A DNA stretch of 64,000 nt from Coffea arabica. Its lineage: Eukaryota > Streptophyta > Magnoliopsida > Gentianales > Rubiaceae. Each line of letters opens with the position of its first letter. The stretch's first letter is position 1. Shown here in pieces: positions 11,351-22,222 of the stretch. Both the position numbers and the translations under genes were made by a program. Below the pieces are notes generated by a model that did no database searches, was not told the DNA's origin, and was given only the letters and a program-made list of their open reading frames with translations. Location: contig NC_092329.1 in NCBI RefSeq assembly GCF_036785885.1, forward strand, positions 2,976,001-3,040,000. Reading direction: 5' to 3'.

Positions 11351-12828
11351 GGTGGCGTTTGGTTCGCACATTGGAATCGGATTTGGATTCGGAATCGGAT
11401 ATCTTGGGTTTGGAATGAGCTCATTCATTCCAATACATCTGTTTGGTTCAAGTATCTGAAATATGTATCATTACTATAGTTGATGTTTGGTTCGTCGGCT
11501 CTTTCATAATGGAATATAATAAATATATTATAAACCACATCGTAAATGATAGTCATTGGCTCTTTGTAAATGAGATATAAGAAATTTTCACTAATTAAAT
11601 ATATTAGTACAAATGTATTAGTAAATTTAGTATAACTAATTAATAATTTCTGTTAGTAAATATGTATAATTATTAGTATAATTGATAATATATAAAATAG
11701 TAAATAAATTAATATACATTATATAATACATATAACTAATAATATTATTATTATAAGTTTGTAACTAATTAAATTAAATATTATATATAATTAAATATAA
11801 ATATACTAATGTTATAATATAAATATACTAATGTTATAATATAAATATACAAATGTTATAATATAAATATATAATTATAAATATATAAAATATAAATATT
11901 AATTGTACTAATATTTTATACAAATATAATGCATATTAATATTAAATATAATTTTTATTATATATTATTATATTTAAAATAATAAATATAAATATAATTA
12001 TATAATTTATTAATATAATATACATGTATATATTATAATTATATGCACATATAATATACATTTATAAATATACATATATATTATAAATATATTATTATAT
12101 TATATTAATAAATTTATAATATATATTATATAAATATAATTATATTTAACTAAATAATTATAATATATAATATAATAATATCATTATTATAAGTTTGTAA
12201 CTAATTAAATTAAATATTATATATAATTAATTATAATTATACAAATGTTATAATATAAATATATAATTATAATCATATAATGTATAAATATTAATTGTAG
12301 TAATATTTTATATAAATATAATGCATATTAATATTAAATATAGTTATTATTATATATATTATATTTAAAATAATAAATATAATTATATAATTTATTAATA
12401 TTATATACATTTATATATTATAATTATATGCACATATAATATACATTTATAAATATACATATATATTATAAATATATTATTATATAATATTAATAAATTT
12501 ATAATATATATTATATAAATATAATTGTATTTAACTAAATAATTATAATATATATTTATATAACATACTAATATTATAATAAAATATTATATATATTATA
12601 TATTATAATATAATTATAAATATATAATATATATAAATATTATGTAATTATAAGATTTTGGAATCACACTTGGGTTTTGGACAAAACCCACCAACTTACT
12701 AAGGAATGGTGGAATGCTAAATTTTTAGATATAATTCCAAAATTTCAATTCCGATAGTAGTGAATCAAACATGAATCATGGAGTTTATTCCAATTCCCCG
12801 TTTCGAAACCCTTTTACCAAACGCCACC
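11351..12828. mobile_element. Tourist-like element with AT-rich expanded interior (1,478 bp)
   Basis: Matching ends GGTGGCGTTTGGT (left) and ACCAAACGCCACC (right) are flanked by TAA (11348-11350 and 12829-12831). About 100-170 bp at each side is ordinary sequence. The centre (about 11570-12650) is almost pure A and T and contains a tandem duplication of about 436 bp. No transposase frame exists, so it is non-autonomous. Deleting it and its neighbour with one TAA each restores the SINE target duplication exactly. Confidence 0.82.
11738..12552. repeat. Tandem duplication (about 436-bp unit) in AT-rich DNA
   Basis: The segment starting near 11738 (ATTATAAGTTTGTAACTAAT) recurs starting near 12174 with scattered differences. 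Shared landmarks recur at constant spacing, including TATGCACATATAATATAC. It accounts for much of the large size of the host element. Confidence 0.7.
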
Positions 12829-12857
12829 TAATTGCATGAGTGAATAAAATTCACATT

Positions 12858-15357
12858 CCTTCACTCCTGCATTAGTAAAAATCAATCAGCTTTTATCCCT
12901 GGTAGGCAAATTTTAGATAACATTATGATTTCCCGTGAGTTTCTACATTATCTCAAAAACAAAAGGCTTGGGAAAGAGGGTTTTATGGCTGTGAAATTAG
13001 ACATGTCAAAAGCTTATGACAGGGTAGAATGGAGATTCCTGGCAGCTGTGATGCAGAAGATGGGATTCAATGACAAATGGAGGAGCTGGATAATGGAATG
13101 CATTTCATATGTTTCATACTCTTTCATGATCAATGGAGAGGTGAAGGAATATGTGATACCACAGAGGGGAATTAGACAGGGCGACCCACTGTCACCCTAT
13201 CTATTCCTGCTTTGCTCTGAAGGCTTCACTAATCTCCTACAGAAGGTAGCAACTGAAAGAAGTATTGAAGGCATGCGGATCAGTAGACAAGGGCCTCGAC
13301 TAACTCACTTGTTTTTTGCAGACGACTCTTTGATATTTTGCAAAGCTGACTATCAGAATGCATCAGAGCTGAGACGGATACTCCAGGTGTACGAAAGAGG
13401 CACTGGCCAGCTGATCAACCTAGAAAAATTCTCAGTCATTTTCAGCACGAATCTGGAGCAGGAAGCCAAGATGGAAGTCTGTCAAGCACTTGGAAATATC
13501 CAGAAGGTCAACCAAGGCAAGTACTTGGGACTCCCAATGGTGGTCACAGGATCGAAACAACAACTTTTTGGCTATATTAGAGACAACATCCAGTAGCGAT
13601 TGAAGAAATGGAAAAACAAGTTGTTAAGTGCGGCAGGCAAAGAGGTTATGCTCAAATCAGTAGCAATGGCAATGCCAACATACACGATGTCATGCTTCAA
13701 GATGCCAAAGAAGATATGCAAAGAGATTAATGCTGTGATGGCAAACTATTGGTGGGGAGAGGCAAATGGAAGGAACAAGATGCATTGGAGATCTTGGAAT
13801 AAAATGTCACTGGACAGGAAGGATGGAGGATTGGGATTTCTAGATCTAGAGGCATTCAATACAGCTCTATTGGGGAAGCAAGTTTGGAGGCTAATCACAC
13901 AACCAAATCTGCTGGTTAGTAAAGTACTTAAGGACAAATGCCATCCCAAACAATCGCTTCTCAAGTGCAAAGTAGCTAGGAATGCATCCTGGATTTGGAA
14001 GGGTCTGATGGAAGCAAGGCAACTGATAGAGATAGGAACCAGGAGAAGGATAGGCAATGGAAAGAGTACCTATATTTGGGAAGATAGCTGGATGCCAGAT
14101 AACAATCAAGGAAAGGTTACCTCACAAAAACCACAGGGGTGTAATCTGGTTAAAGTAGAGGAGCTGATCATCCAGTATAGATGGAACAAAAATCTGATAT
14201 TCAGAAATTTTAGCTCCAAGGAGGCAGAGTGCATTCTAAGCATCCCCATAAGCCTAACCAACAGAGAGGACAACAACTACTGGATCCATAGTTCAAATGG
14301 GAATTACACAGTGAGATCAGCTTATAGAATACAATCTGAAGGCCAAATGGAACGAGAGCAAGAAGCCACGGAGGTAACTGGTACAAGTTGGAGCTCGAAT
14401 AGAAAGAAATGTTGGAAGCATCTCTGGAAACTGAACATCAAGCATAAGGTGAAGATTTTCTTGTGGAAATGCCTAAACCAGGTGTTACCAGTACGACAAC
14501 TCATCTACGATAGAACCAAACAAGGTGATCCAATATGCAGAATCTGTGGTGAGCAAGGTGAGACGATAGAGCATGCTTTGCTTAATTGCAACCAAGTCAA
14601 ACTAGTGTGGAAAATGTCACCTATTCAGTGGGAAGGAATACTAGACCAGCATGATTGTTTTAGCAGGTGGTGGGCTACAATGATGGAAGCTAGCACGAGA
14701 AGTGAGGGTAACAAACATATCTCCCTAACAGCGAACATCCTTTGGCAAATCTGGAAAAGTAGGAATGAAAAGGAATTCAATGCCAAGCAGCACCCCCCTA
14801 TGAGAACAATACAGACATCTCAGGAGGAATGGTTGGAATATGAAGAGGCATTGACAAAGACCTCAAGCACGAGTACAAAAGAAACAAGAGAACAGATGGA
14901 ATCCCCCCAGCATCATGAGGAAATGGAAGGCATACTGAGATTAAGGTTTGCAACAGAAAAGAGTAAAGACACGCCTCAAGTTGGAATAGGCGTCACTGTC
15001 TCCAGGGACAATCAAAACATGATACGAGGCTGGACTTTACAGGAAAGAAGCTCTGGTCACCAAGTCATGGACGAATTAACAGCCATCAAACTACTGATGT
15101 GTAAAGCTACTGTCCAAAAAATGGAAAGGATTGAAATGCAAATCCAGAACAAGCTAACGTACAATCTCATTCAGCAAAGGAAATCTCAGGATATGCGAAT
15201 GGCCACTCTGATGGAGGATATTTACAGCCTTCAGTCCTTGTTTCGCATGTGCTCATTTTGTTTAGTAAATAGGAATAGTAACCATATTAGTCACCGGATT
15301 AGCGTGCAAGCGCTAGAATTCATAGAAGACCAGGAATTTTGGATTCCTCAGTGTTAG
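12858..15357 (+). pseudogene. LINE ORF2 fragment: reverse transcriptase, zf-RVT, RNase H-like end
   Basis: From the first bases it reads [19 protein letters not shown], the RT region just before the palm. It continues through the palm motif ([13 protein letters not shown]), the catalytic FADD ([12 protein letters not shown]) and the thumb region. After an in-frame TAG at 13594-13596, the same frame runs on (RLKKWKNKLLS...) through the zf-RVT domain (ICGEQGETIEHALLNC) to a C-terminal RNase H-like region ending at 15357. I do not see clear RNase H catalytic acids. With the 5' truncation and the stop it should be inactive. Frame and motifs are otherwise well kept. Confidence 0.9.
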
Positions 15358-15448
15358 GGTACACTGATTGTAAAGTTATTTCAAGTCTTTACTTGAATCT
15401 GTACAGGTTTATTATCTATAGAATCACTTAACGTTTCGAAGAAAAAAA
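12858..15448 (+). mobile_element. 5'-truncated L1-type LINE (2,591 bp)
   Basis: A perfect 16-bp target duplication, GAATAAAATTCACATT, lies at 12842-12857 and 15449-15464. The element ends in an A-rich tail (GAAGAAAAAAA). It begins inside the reverse transcriptase, so ORF1, the endonuclease and the 5' part of the RT are missing, as expected of a truncated reverse-transcription insert. The exact duplication suggests a fairly young insertion. It landed a few bases from the SINE target duplication. Confidence 0.9.
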
Positions 15449-15464
15449 GAATAAAATTCACATT

Positions 15465-16652
15465 TACATCAAAATCATGTCATGTCATTTTACCTCGAAT
15501 GTAGCAAAGAAGTACACAACTAGATGGAAACTGGACAAATTTCCAAACTGAAGGGTGGCAAGTTTTTATGATAGGAACAGTAGTGGTATTCAATAATGTG
15601 ATCACGGGAGATTATCCTCTATGTCTAAATATTTTATTACATTGCGACGTTCCCCTTATTCGTAAATTAAGCTGGATTTGGCAGTCAAGTTTTTATTCCG
15701 TTGTCATCCTAATCTGAGATATCGAAAAACGGAAGGAAACGTTTGGATCTCGGTGAACGACAAAATGGGCTCACGGCCGATGAGTTCATTTATGGATCCT
15801 TCCTTCCTTCCACCACTGGTGAAGACTGAAGAATCATGACATAATTAAGCATTCATATCAAATTTTTACCCGGTACCTAGCCTAAGGGCTAAGCCCCGCT
15901 CCATATAGTAATGAGCATTGGCATAGCTGAAACAAACGCATTATTCACACGAAATTCTTGACGAACCCGCCCTTTTTTTTTTTTTTTTTTTTGGAAGAGG
16001 GTGGGGGCGCACTAGCTAAGAACCCTGTTACTTCTGTCACTCGAGAAGTTTGTTTTATTGGTCAGAAGTGTTCTTGCTTTAAAAAAGTAAATGACAAATC
16101 AGGGTGTCGCGTTAGTCCTTTTTCCTTTTATCTCATGATGGGCAGAAAATCCCAAAATATGGCCGGACTGACCCGTGAAGTTTGAAATCCCGGCATGGTC
16201 TTGGAGACCTGTGACGTGCAAACCGCCTTTCTGATTCTTTCCTTTGCGCTGTACTTGTGCAGAAGGTGGAAGTAGGATGTCTTTTTCCCAGATAACAAAA
16301 GAGAAATATTTAAGCTTTAAGACTTTGCTTGCACGGACATGCAAGTTTCCCATTTCGATTTAGTCATCGGATGGATGAACATGATTGTTCTTTGTCCTTT
16401 GTTTGAGTGTAAGCAATAAAAGTAGTTCTGTAATAAACTGTTTCCGCTACACGGATCATTTAGAATTGAAAAGATACTTCGTTGTATAGATATGATCCAA
16501 TAATGGAGAAGGCTTATCTGGTTTATGCTAAACAGCCATTTGCAGCACAACATCAAAATTAAAGAGCATGTATGTATCCATGTTGGCTCTTCGTATGATT
16601 AATTAGCATCAACAGATGTATTTTGCACCAATTGGGAGTTTCATTTTGATTA
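15465..16652. other. Intergenic sequence without recognisable gene
   Basis: Mixed unique sequence with a T19 run at about 15973. No coding, RNA or repeat structure that I can support, apart from the 9-bp duplication of the next MITE at its end. Confidence 0.4.
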
Positions 16653-17195
16653 GGGATAATATCAGAAGCCTTCCTTCACCTGAGGTCTCTCTTAATATCA
16701 GTTGGTAACATCACTTGTAAAGAAATACTTCAGCACCAATTCAACTTTATATCATTAAAACCAATTCTTTATGAACCTAATTTTTTAAATCTCTTTTGAG
16801 GGCATGACTTAAACTTTTGACTTGTACTAAACCTCTATAAAAATCAAATCAAAATGAACAAAGAAATCGTACTGCACTCTATCACAATCACTTAAAAAAA
16901 ATTAAAAAAATTCAGTTTGCAATAATTTACAAAATAAAAAAAAATCGCATAGTCAGCTAAAAAAATGGACAAAATAGATTGTTGAAAAAAGAGGAAAGAA
17001 AAGAAAGTGACTTTGTTTCTTTTTCTTTAATTTTTTAAACTCCATTTATTTGACATGCAAGTCATGTATAAAGTGAGAATTAATATAGTCATTTTACAAT
17101 GAACAAGGAAGGCAAGTGATATTTTTAAAAATCTCAAAAATACCAAGTGCTATTAAGAGAAACCTCCCATAAGATAAGATTTCTAATATTACCCC
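16653..17195. mobile_element. Mutator-type MITE with long imperfect terminal repeats (543 bp)
   Basis: The left end (GGGATAATATCAGAAGCC) and reversed right end (GGGGTAATATTAGAAATC) align over about 55 bp with mismatches, sharing TTTCTCTTAATA and TTGGTA blocks. A perfect 9-bp duplication, TTTTGATTA, lies at 16644-16652 and 17196-17204. Its terminus resembles that of the MULE at 50057-55491. It is non-coding. Confidence 0.82.
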
Positions 17196-17204
17196 TTTTG
17201 ATTA

Positions 17205-19440
17205 TCCAGGAATTGCTATTCTCTATTATGCTACTTATATAGCAGCAAGTCTTGGTAAAGTGTAAACGATGTATGTGTTCAAGTTTTCTGGCCCCCACAC
17301 GTATTAGTTGATCTGCACAAAATTAAAGAGCTCTATCACATTGGAAAACATGAAATCATTGTCGTATTGCATTTGTTAGTAATGGTCTTCCAGCGCAAGA
17401 TTGTCGTACCAAAGTTTGATGGTATGCGTTTCAATCGCGCTCCGTAGATTTCAACCACAAAAGTTCACTTTAAATGTAAGACCTACCCCATAAAAAATGT
17501 CTCCAGCGAACTCACCAGCAGGTACGTACCTTCGGGGCCAAACCTTAATTAGTTACCTCCTCCCAAGAGTCAAGAGTGATTGCGCTTTATCGAAATAGAT
17601 ATGCCAGCAATTATCAACTATCACGGAGGAAGATTTAAGTTGTTCATTTTCTGAAAGGGATTTAAACCTTGCTTAATTAGAAGTTAGAAATTGAGTGATC
17701 CATGACAAGAATTGATTTCCGATTTCTATAAATGAGCTGAAGCTGACACTTTGCTTCTCGTCCTGCGCTAGAAAACGAAATGTGGGTCTAAAGCTTAGCT
17801 GTTGTCGCCTGCAGGAAATGTAATGGATGATGATTTAGAGAGAATTGAATTCATGCCTCTGAATCTGATGGATCAATTGGAGACCAATTATATCTGATCC
17901 AGTATAGGTCGAACCCTTGATGTGATCATACTATCGAGCGTAATTAATTATTAGCTCCATGCATGAAAACTTGTGACGGAGACATCCGAACATTTGCACT
18001 TAAGACTCACCGTTATATGTCAACGATTGGTTCATTTGAACACCAACTTTTTGGACATCTGCTAAATACTGGACACCAACTATTAAGAATCAAAGTTGTT
18101 TTTGTTAACAAATGTCAAAGAATTGCATGTTAAATTTTTTCTTTCTATCTCATGCTAAATACTGGAAGAGTAAAAGTTCCCTCCATTCAATAGCTGTGAT
18201 TCATTATGATATAAGAACGTATTCTGCGGTCTTCATGAGAATCACCACGTATGTGATTGTGGGCTTGAAAAGTATGCCAAAATTAACTGGTTTTTCGAAG
18301 CTTTTCTCCGGAGGGCAGAGACTTGATGGCGATTATTGATTGAGGTGGTCACCAATCACCGTGACATAGTTGAACTGGTCACCTCCAAGCAACTTGCAGA
18401 CAGTGAGCGCCAGACAAAATTAAGGGACATGTGGAGGACTTCTTGTAATTAAGAACTACTGATCATATATATGGAGGTGGTAGTAGTCCTCCGATCTTTG
18501 CTTTCTATCTCGTTCTCAAGTTTGCATGGAAAGAAAATGACCTATTCTTCAACACTAAGACATTAATGTTGTCCCTTCGAAAGAGTTCTAGTATAGACAA
18601 ATGACAATCAAGAGGACAATTCAAGTATTCAAACCAATGGAAACAAGGATTTAGTTGCTCACAGCCATAATACATATATATATATATTGGGGCATGGCTT
18701 AATTATTCACATCATCACCTTCCACAATTTCCAACCTCTGAGGCTTTACTATTGGTACGCCTTGTTGTTGCTGCAAAAACAGATAATAGATAGTACCCAT
18801 TCAGCAGATTATTTTTCACTGGTATTTATTTCCCTAGCTTGTTCTATCGTGTATAATAAATTGACTTGATCTAGCTAACCTAAGCTGTCTCGTGACACTA
18901 AAGGAACAGACGACATTGTTCTTTCTCAATTCTTTATCCTTGGAAGTCATTATACGTTTCTAAAAATGTTCTCCAACCAAATCGTTCATGAACCATTACA
19001 AATTACTACTAGTATTTTCTATATCATCTTGAATAGAATGAATGAGGTCTTCAGGTATGCCTTAATCCCACCCATGTTTTATTATCTTGTCGGGAAGTTT
19101 GGCACAAGTAGAGCATTCCGTACTCTGAACCATTGCCAATCACTTAGTAGTCTAGCACAATAGGATAGGAAAATGAAAACTAGTAATTCAATGATAAAGG
19201 ATTCACCGCTTTGTTAAAATCAAACGTACTACTACTCCCATGCAACCGAGGAATAATTAATATTGTCGTAAATACGTATTAAAACAGATGCACAACAAAT
19301 TCAATGTACGTACGTATTACGTATTACGTATTACGTATGGTGTGAGTCCTATGAGTTGGAAGCCTTATTCCCTATGTATAATCCCTGTGCAAATGAATTA
19401 TATGAGAGGATATTATTTTTTACTGTCTATAATTAAATAT
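17205..19440. other. Intergenic sequence downstream of the oxidase gene
   Basis: I see no gene. A short tandem of TACGTAT units lies at about 19307-19338. The 3' UTR of the minus-strand oxidase gene must lie in the last few hundred bases. Confidence 0.4.
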
Positions 19441-21120
19441 TTACTGGAGATGGACCCAAATGCCTTGGCTCGGAATATCTTGGTGCACCGCAAAGAGAAG
19501 ATAGAAGCCGGATGGTGCAAGGCTGCTGGTGCTAGGTGTCAAAACAGCCACCGTTTGATAAGTTGAATTCCCAGCAATTTTCACATTGTCACCACCAAGC
19601 ACCAAAAGCCTCTGATTCATAGAGAACGAATGTGTGTTAAAAGAGGGTGCAGCCATTGTCACCGTGACCAAATTCCCCTTTAGCTGCCCTGAAACGGAGA
19701 ACCGGATCACCAACTGTTGCCCATACCCGATTTGAGATTGCGACGCGGGTGAGATGATCCGTGGGCGCAAGTCGGCAACTCCGGGATCCAGATACGAGGG
19801 TGAAAAGGCTTCTAAGCTTAATTCAGTAGGGTAAAGCACTCCGGTAAAATTGTACAACATGTGCGGGTTGCTACCACCAACGAGTACCCGACCATCACGA
19901 AGCAAAATTGCGGTAGAGTGATACATCCTCGGAATGGTGGACGGATTTTGAACCTCGAATCTTGACCCAATTGTCTTGTTGGGTCGATAAATAACCGGGC
20001 TGAGAACCGGGTTACGACCGTATTCCCAACCAGCAGTCCCAGCTGATGCCCCATTAATCATCAAAACGTGGCCATTTGGTAGTAACAACATATCACCCAT
20101 GACCCTAGCCAATGGCATGGTCTCCATCACCCATTGTGGGTTTGGATCGTTTATGCTAATCCTACCGCAAGTATTCAATGCACCCATGAAGTTACCCTTT
20201 TGTGCGCTAGCGTACGCACCCTTCGGCGCGCCGCCGCACACCAAAACTTCAGCTTGAATGGCCGGCCCCTGAAGGTTCCTCAGCGGTAGAAGAACAGCAG
20301 AACCCGTACTGGGATAGCACCTAGGATTACCATCAGGCAGCTGTGGGTAGTTTTTCAACACGATATTTTTCTTATAGTTGAGCAAAATAGCTCGATTGTT
20401 CGCGAAAATGAACAAATTTCCATCCACATTTAGGAAGACAAATGGATACAGGTTGTTCTCTACCACAGGATCATTGGTCTGGACAAGAAACCGCAGATTA
20501 AAGACTTGGTTAGTTGCCGCTGTCTTGGGATAAAACTCATAGTTGAACTGGCGGCGGCCACCGATGATGATCTGGCTGGAGTCGGGTAAAATATGATTTG
20601 TAGCATACCATCTCCTTTGTATTAGCCCATTATTAATTTCTTGCCAGTCACAGTTGCTACCAGAACTGCATGGCTTGTAAAGTCGAACCACGTGGTCCCC
20701 ATCATTGAAGCCGCCGGTCTGGACGAAAGTGCCGTCGGGCATGAGGGAGCCGGAGGAGCACCAGACATCAGTGAGGACTGTGAGGGGGCGAAAGGAGTTT
20801 GTAGCGACGTCGTATTCAACAGAATGCGCAGTGCAGTCAACTTTCAGGACTTGCTCTTGGGGGTCATACCTGCATTTGCCACTGGCCAGTGAAATATTGG
20901 AGGGGCCAAAATCTGTCCTGTCATAAATGACCACTTTGTCATTGTTGAGGAGTTGCATGTGCATGGATGTGATACCAATGCTTGATTGGAGTAGAGCCCA
21001 CTGGCCTCCGGTGGTGGTGGCCTCCGCAAGTTTCCGGTGACATGGGTGCAGAAGTAGCACTAGCAGTAGAACCAGGCGGTGGCAGGGGGGAGAGGAACGT
21101 ATCAGATGAGTTCGAGTCAT
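19441..21120 (-). CDS. Glyoxal/galactose oxidase-like copper radical oxidase, secreted
   Basis: One uninterrupted 559-codon frame. Residues about 16-34 (LVLLLVLLLHPCHRKLAEA) form a signal peptide. A glyoxal-oxidase N-terminal domain (beta-propeller) follows, and a C-terminal DUF1929 domain starts near residue 450. The copper-radical residues are all visible by analogy with galactose oxidase: Cys121 (DVWCSSG) and Tyr172 (RRWYAT) for the thioether cofactor, and Tyr400, His401 (RMYHST) and His546 (FAVHQD) as copper ligands. The enzyme should oxidise an aldehyde or primary alcohol in the cell wall, releasing H2O2. Arabidopsis relatives include GLOX1 and RUBY; I cannot say which is the ortholog. 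Length and lack of introns fit the family. A TATTTATA box candidate lies about 110 bp upstream on the minus strand. Confidence 0.93.
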   Translation of the reverse strand: MTRTHLIRSSPPCHRLVLLLVLLLHPCHRKLAEATTTGGQWALLQSSIGITSMHMQLLNNDKVVIYDRTDFGPSNISLASGKCRYDPQEQVLKVDCTAHSVEYDVATNSFRPLTVLTDVWCSSGSLMPDGTFVQTGGFNDGDHVVRLYKPCSSGSNCDWQEINNGLIQRRWYATNHILPDSSQIIIGGRRQFNYEFYPKTAATNQVFNLRFLVQTNDPVVENNLYPFVFLNVDGNLFIFANNRAILLNYKKNIVLKNYPQLPDGNPRCYPSTGSAVLLPLRNLQGPAIQAEVLVCGGAPKGAYASAQKGNFMGALNTCGRISINDPNPQWVMETMPLARVMGDMLLLPNGHVLMINGASAGTAGWEYGRNPVLSPVIYRPNKTIGSRFEVQNPSTIPRMYHSTAILLRDGRVLVGGSNPHMLYNFTGVLYPTELSLEAFSPSYLDPGVADLRPRIISPASQSQIGYGQQLVIRFSVSGQLKGNLVTVTMAAPSFNTHSFSMNQRLLVLGGDNVKIAGNSTYQTVAVLTPSTSSLAPSGFYLLFAVHQDIPSQGIWVHLQ

Positions 21121-21999
21121 GAGAGTTTGTTCCTATGGAAGTTTTTTGGACACTTTCGAGGGTTGAGAGAAGTAGCGTGATGTTCTTTTGGCAGGATAAG
21201 TCGTATAGTTGGTGAATGCATGCCAGCGCTATAAATACATAATTCAATAGTAAATTGGAATTCTTCAAATTTTTATATGCTGCAGGGGTGTATTTACTAC
21301 TTACTAGGGCAAGAGAAGTACTGCTGCTTGTTTATCTATGTCGAGAATAATAGTAGAATTCTTGGCTTTGTGCATTGTAAAGTTGGGTGGTGAGAAATGA
21401 AGTTATGGCATCCAAGCAGGCAAGCAAGCAAACGCGTACAAGAGAATTTATGGGGACGGGGCACTGATTATTAGTCTTTTTCCACAAATGATTTTTAAGT
21501 ATCCTGACTAAGGTAATAATGTATGTACATTATGGAAAATGATGCCATTTATTATGTCAATTAAGAATTACAGGAAATGGTACATTGGTTAACAAAAATA
21601 GTGAATGTATTAGTGATTAATGCCTAGCAGATTAAGGTGACAAGTTAACTGGATCTATAGTCCCCATTCGCAGATTCTAATATCAAAATTAGTTGCACTA
21701 CTTCTTGCCTTGGTGGAAACTAGAAAGGCTAGCTGAATAGTTTTCATGCATGTAAAATGCTACCTGTGTTGAGTTGGACGACAAACTCTGTCAAAAGACA
21801 CCACCTAATTGATTCTTCTGAAAAGAGAACAATAATTTCCCTTTCCTGACTGTTGTTTGTCAAAAAAGAAAGAAGAGAAAACGTCCAATTGAGAGATAAA
21901 AGTTTATTAGAATATCGAATATGTAGGCCTGTCTGTATTGCCGGATAAGTTTTAAAGGGTGATTAATTAGGGAGTTGGTAGCCAGGAGTACCAGTTACT
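21121..21999 (-). other. Upstream (promoter) region of the oxidase gene
   Basis: AT-rich upstream sequence without coding potential. A TATA-like stretch at about 21228-21240 could serve the oxidase gene. Confidence 0.4.
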
Positions 22000-22013
22000 A
22001 ACTAGATGCCTTT

Positions 22014-22208
22014 TTTTTTTTTTTTTTTGGCATCATTGTGGGTATCTGGGCCATAAACTGGTAATACCGTACGGCCCAACTAATCCCACAGCGGGCTAGG
22101 AGCGGCCTGCCCCAAGCATCACCAGCCACGGTAGTAGCCGGGATTCGATCCCTGGACGTGGCTCTCCCCCAACTGGGACTACAACCATGGGACCGAACCC
22201 GGAGGGGC
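22014..22208 (-). mobile_element. tRNA-derived SINE, second copy (195 bp)
   Basis: Minus-strand reading gives a B box (GATCGAATCCC), an Au-like 3' body (GGGATTAGTTGGGCCGTA) and a poly(A) tail, seen as a T run on the left. A 14-bp perfect duplication, AACTAGATGCCTTT, lies at 22000-22013 and 22209-22222. The 3' half is related to the SINE at 11002-11191, but the 5' halves differ, suggesting two subfamilies. Confidence 0.85.
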
Positions 22209-22222
22209 AACTAGATGCCTTT

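Noticed and set aside
20641-20926. Plus-strand frames opposite the oxidase gene
   Set aside because: Shadows of the well-supported minus-strand gene.
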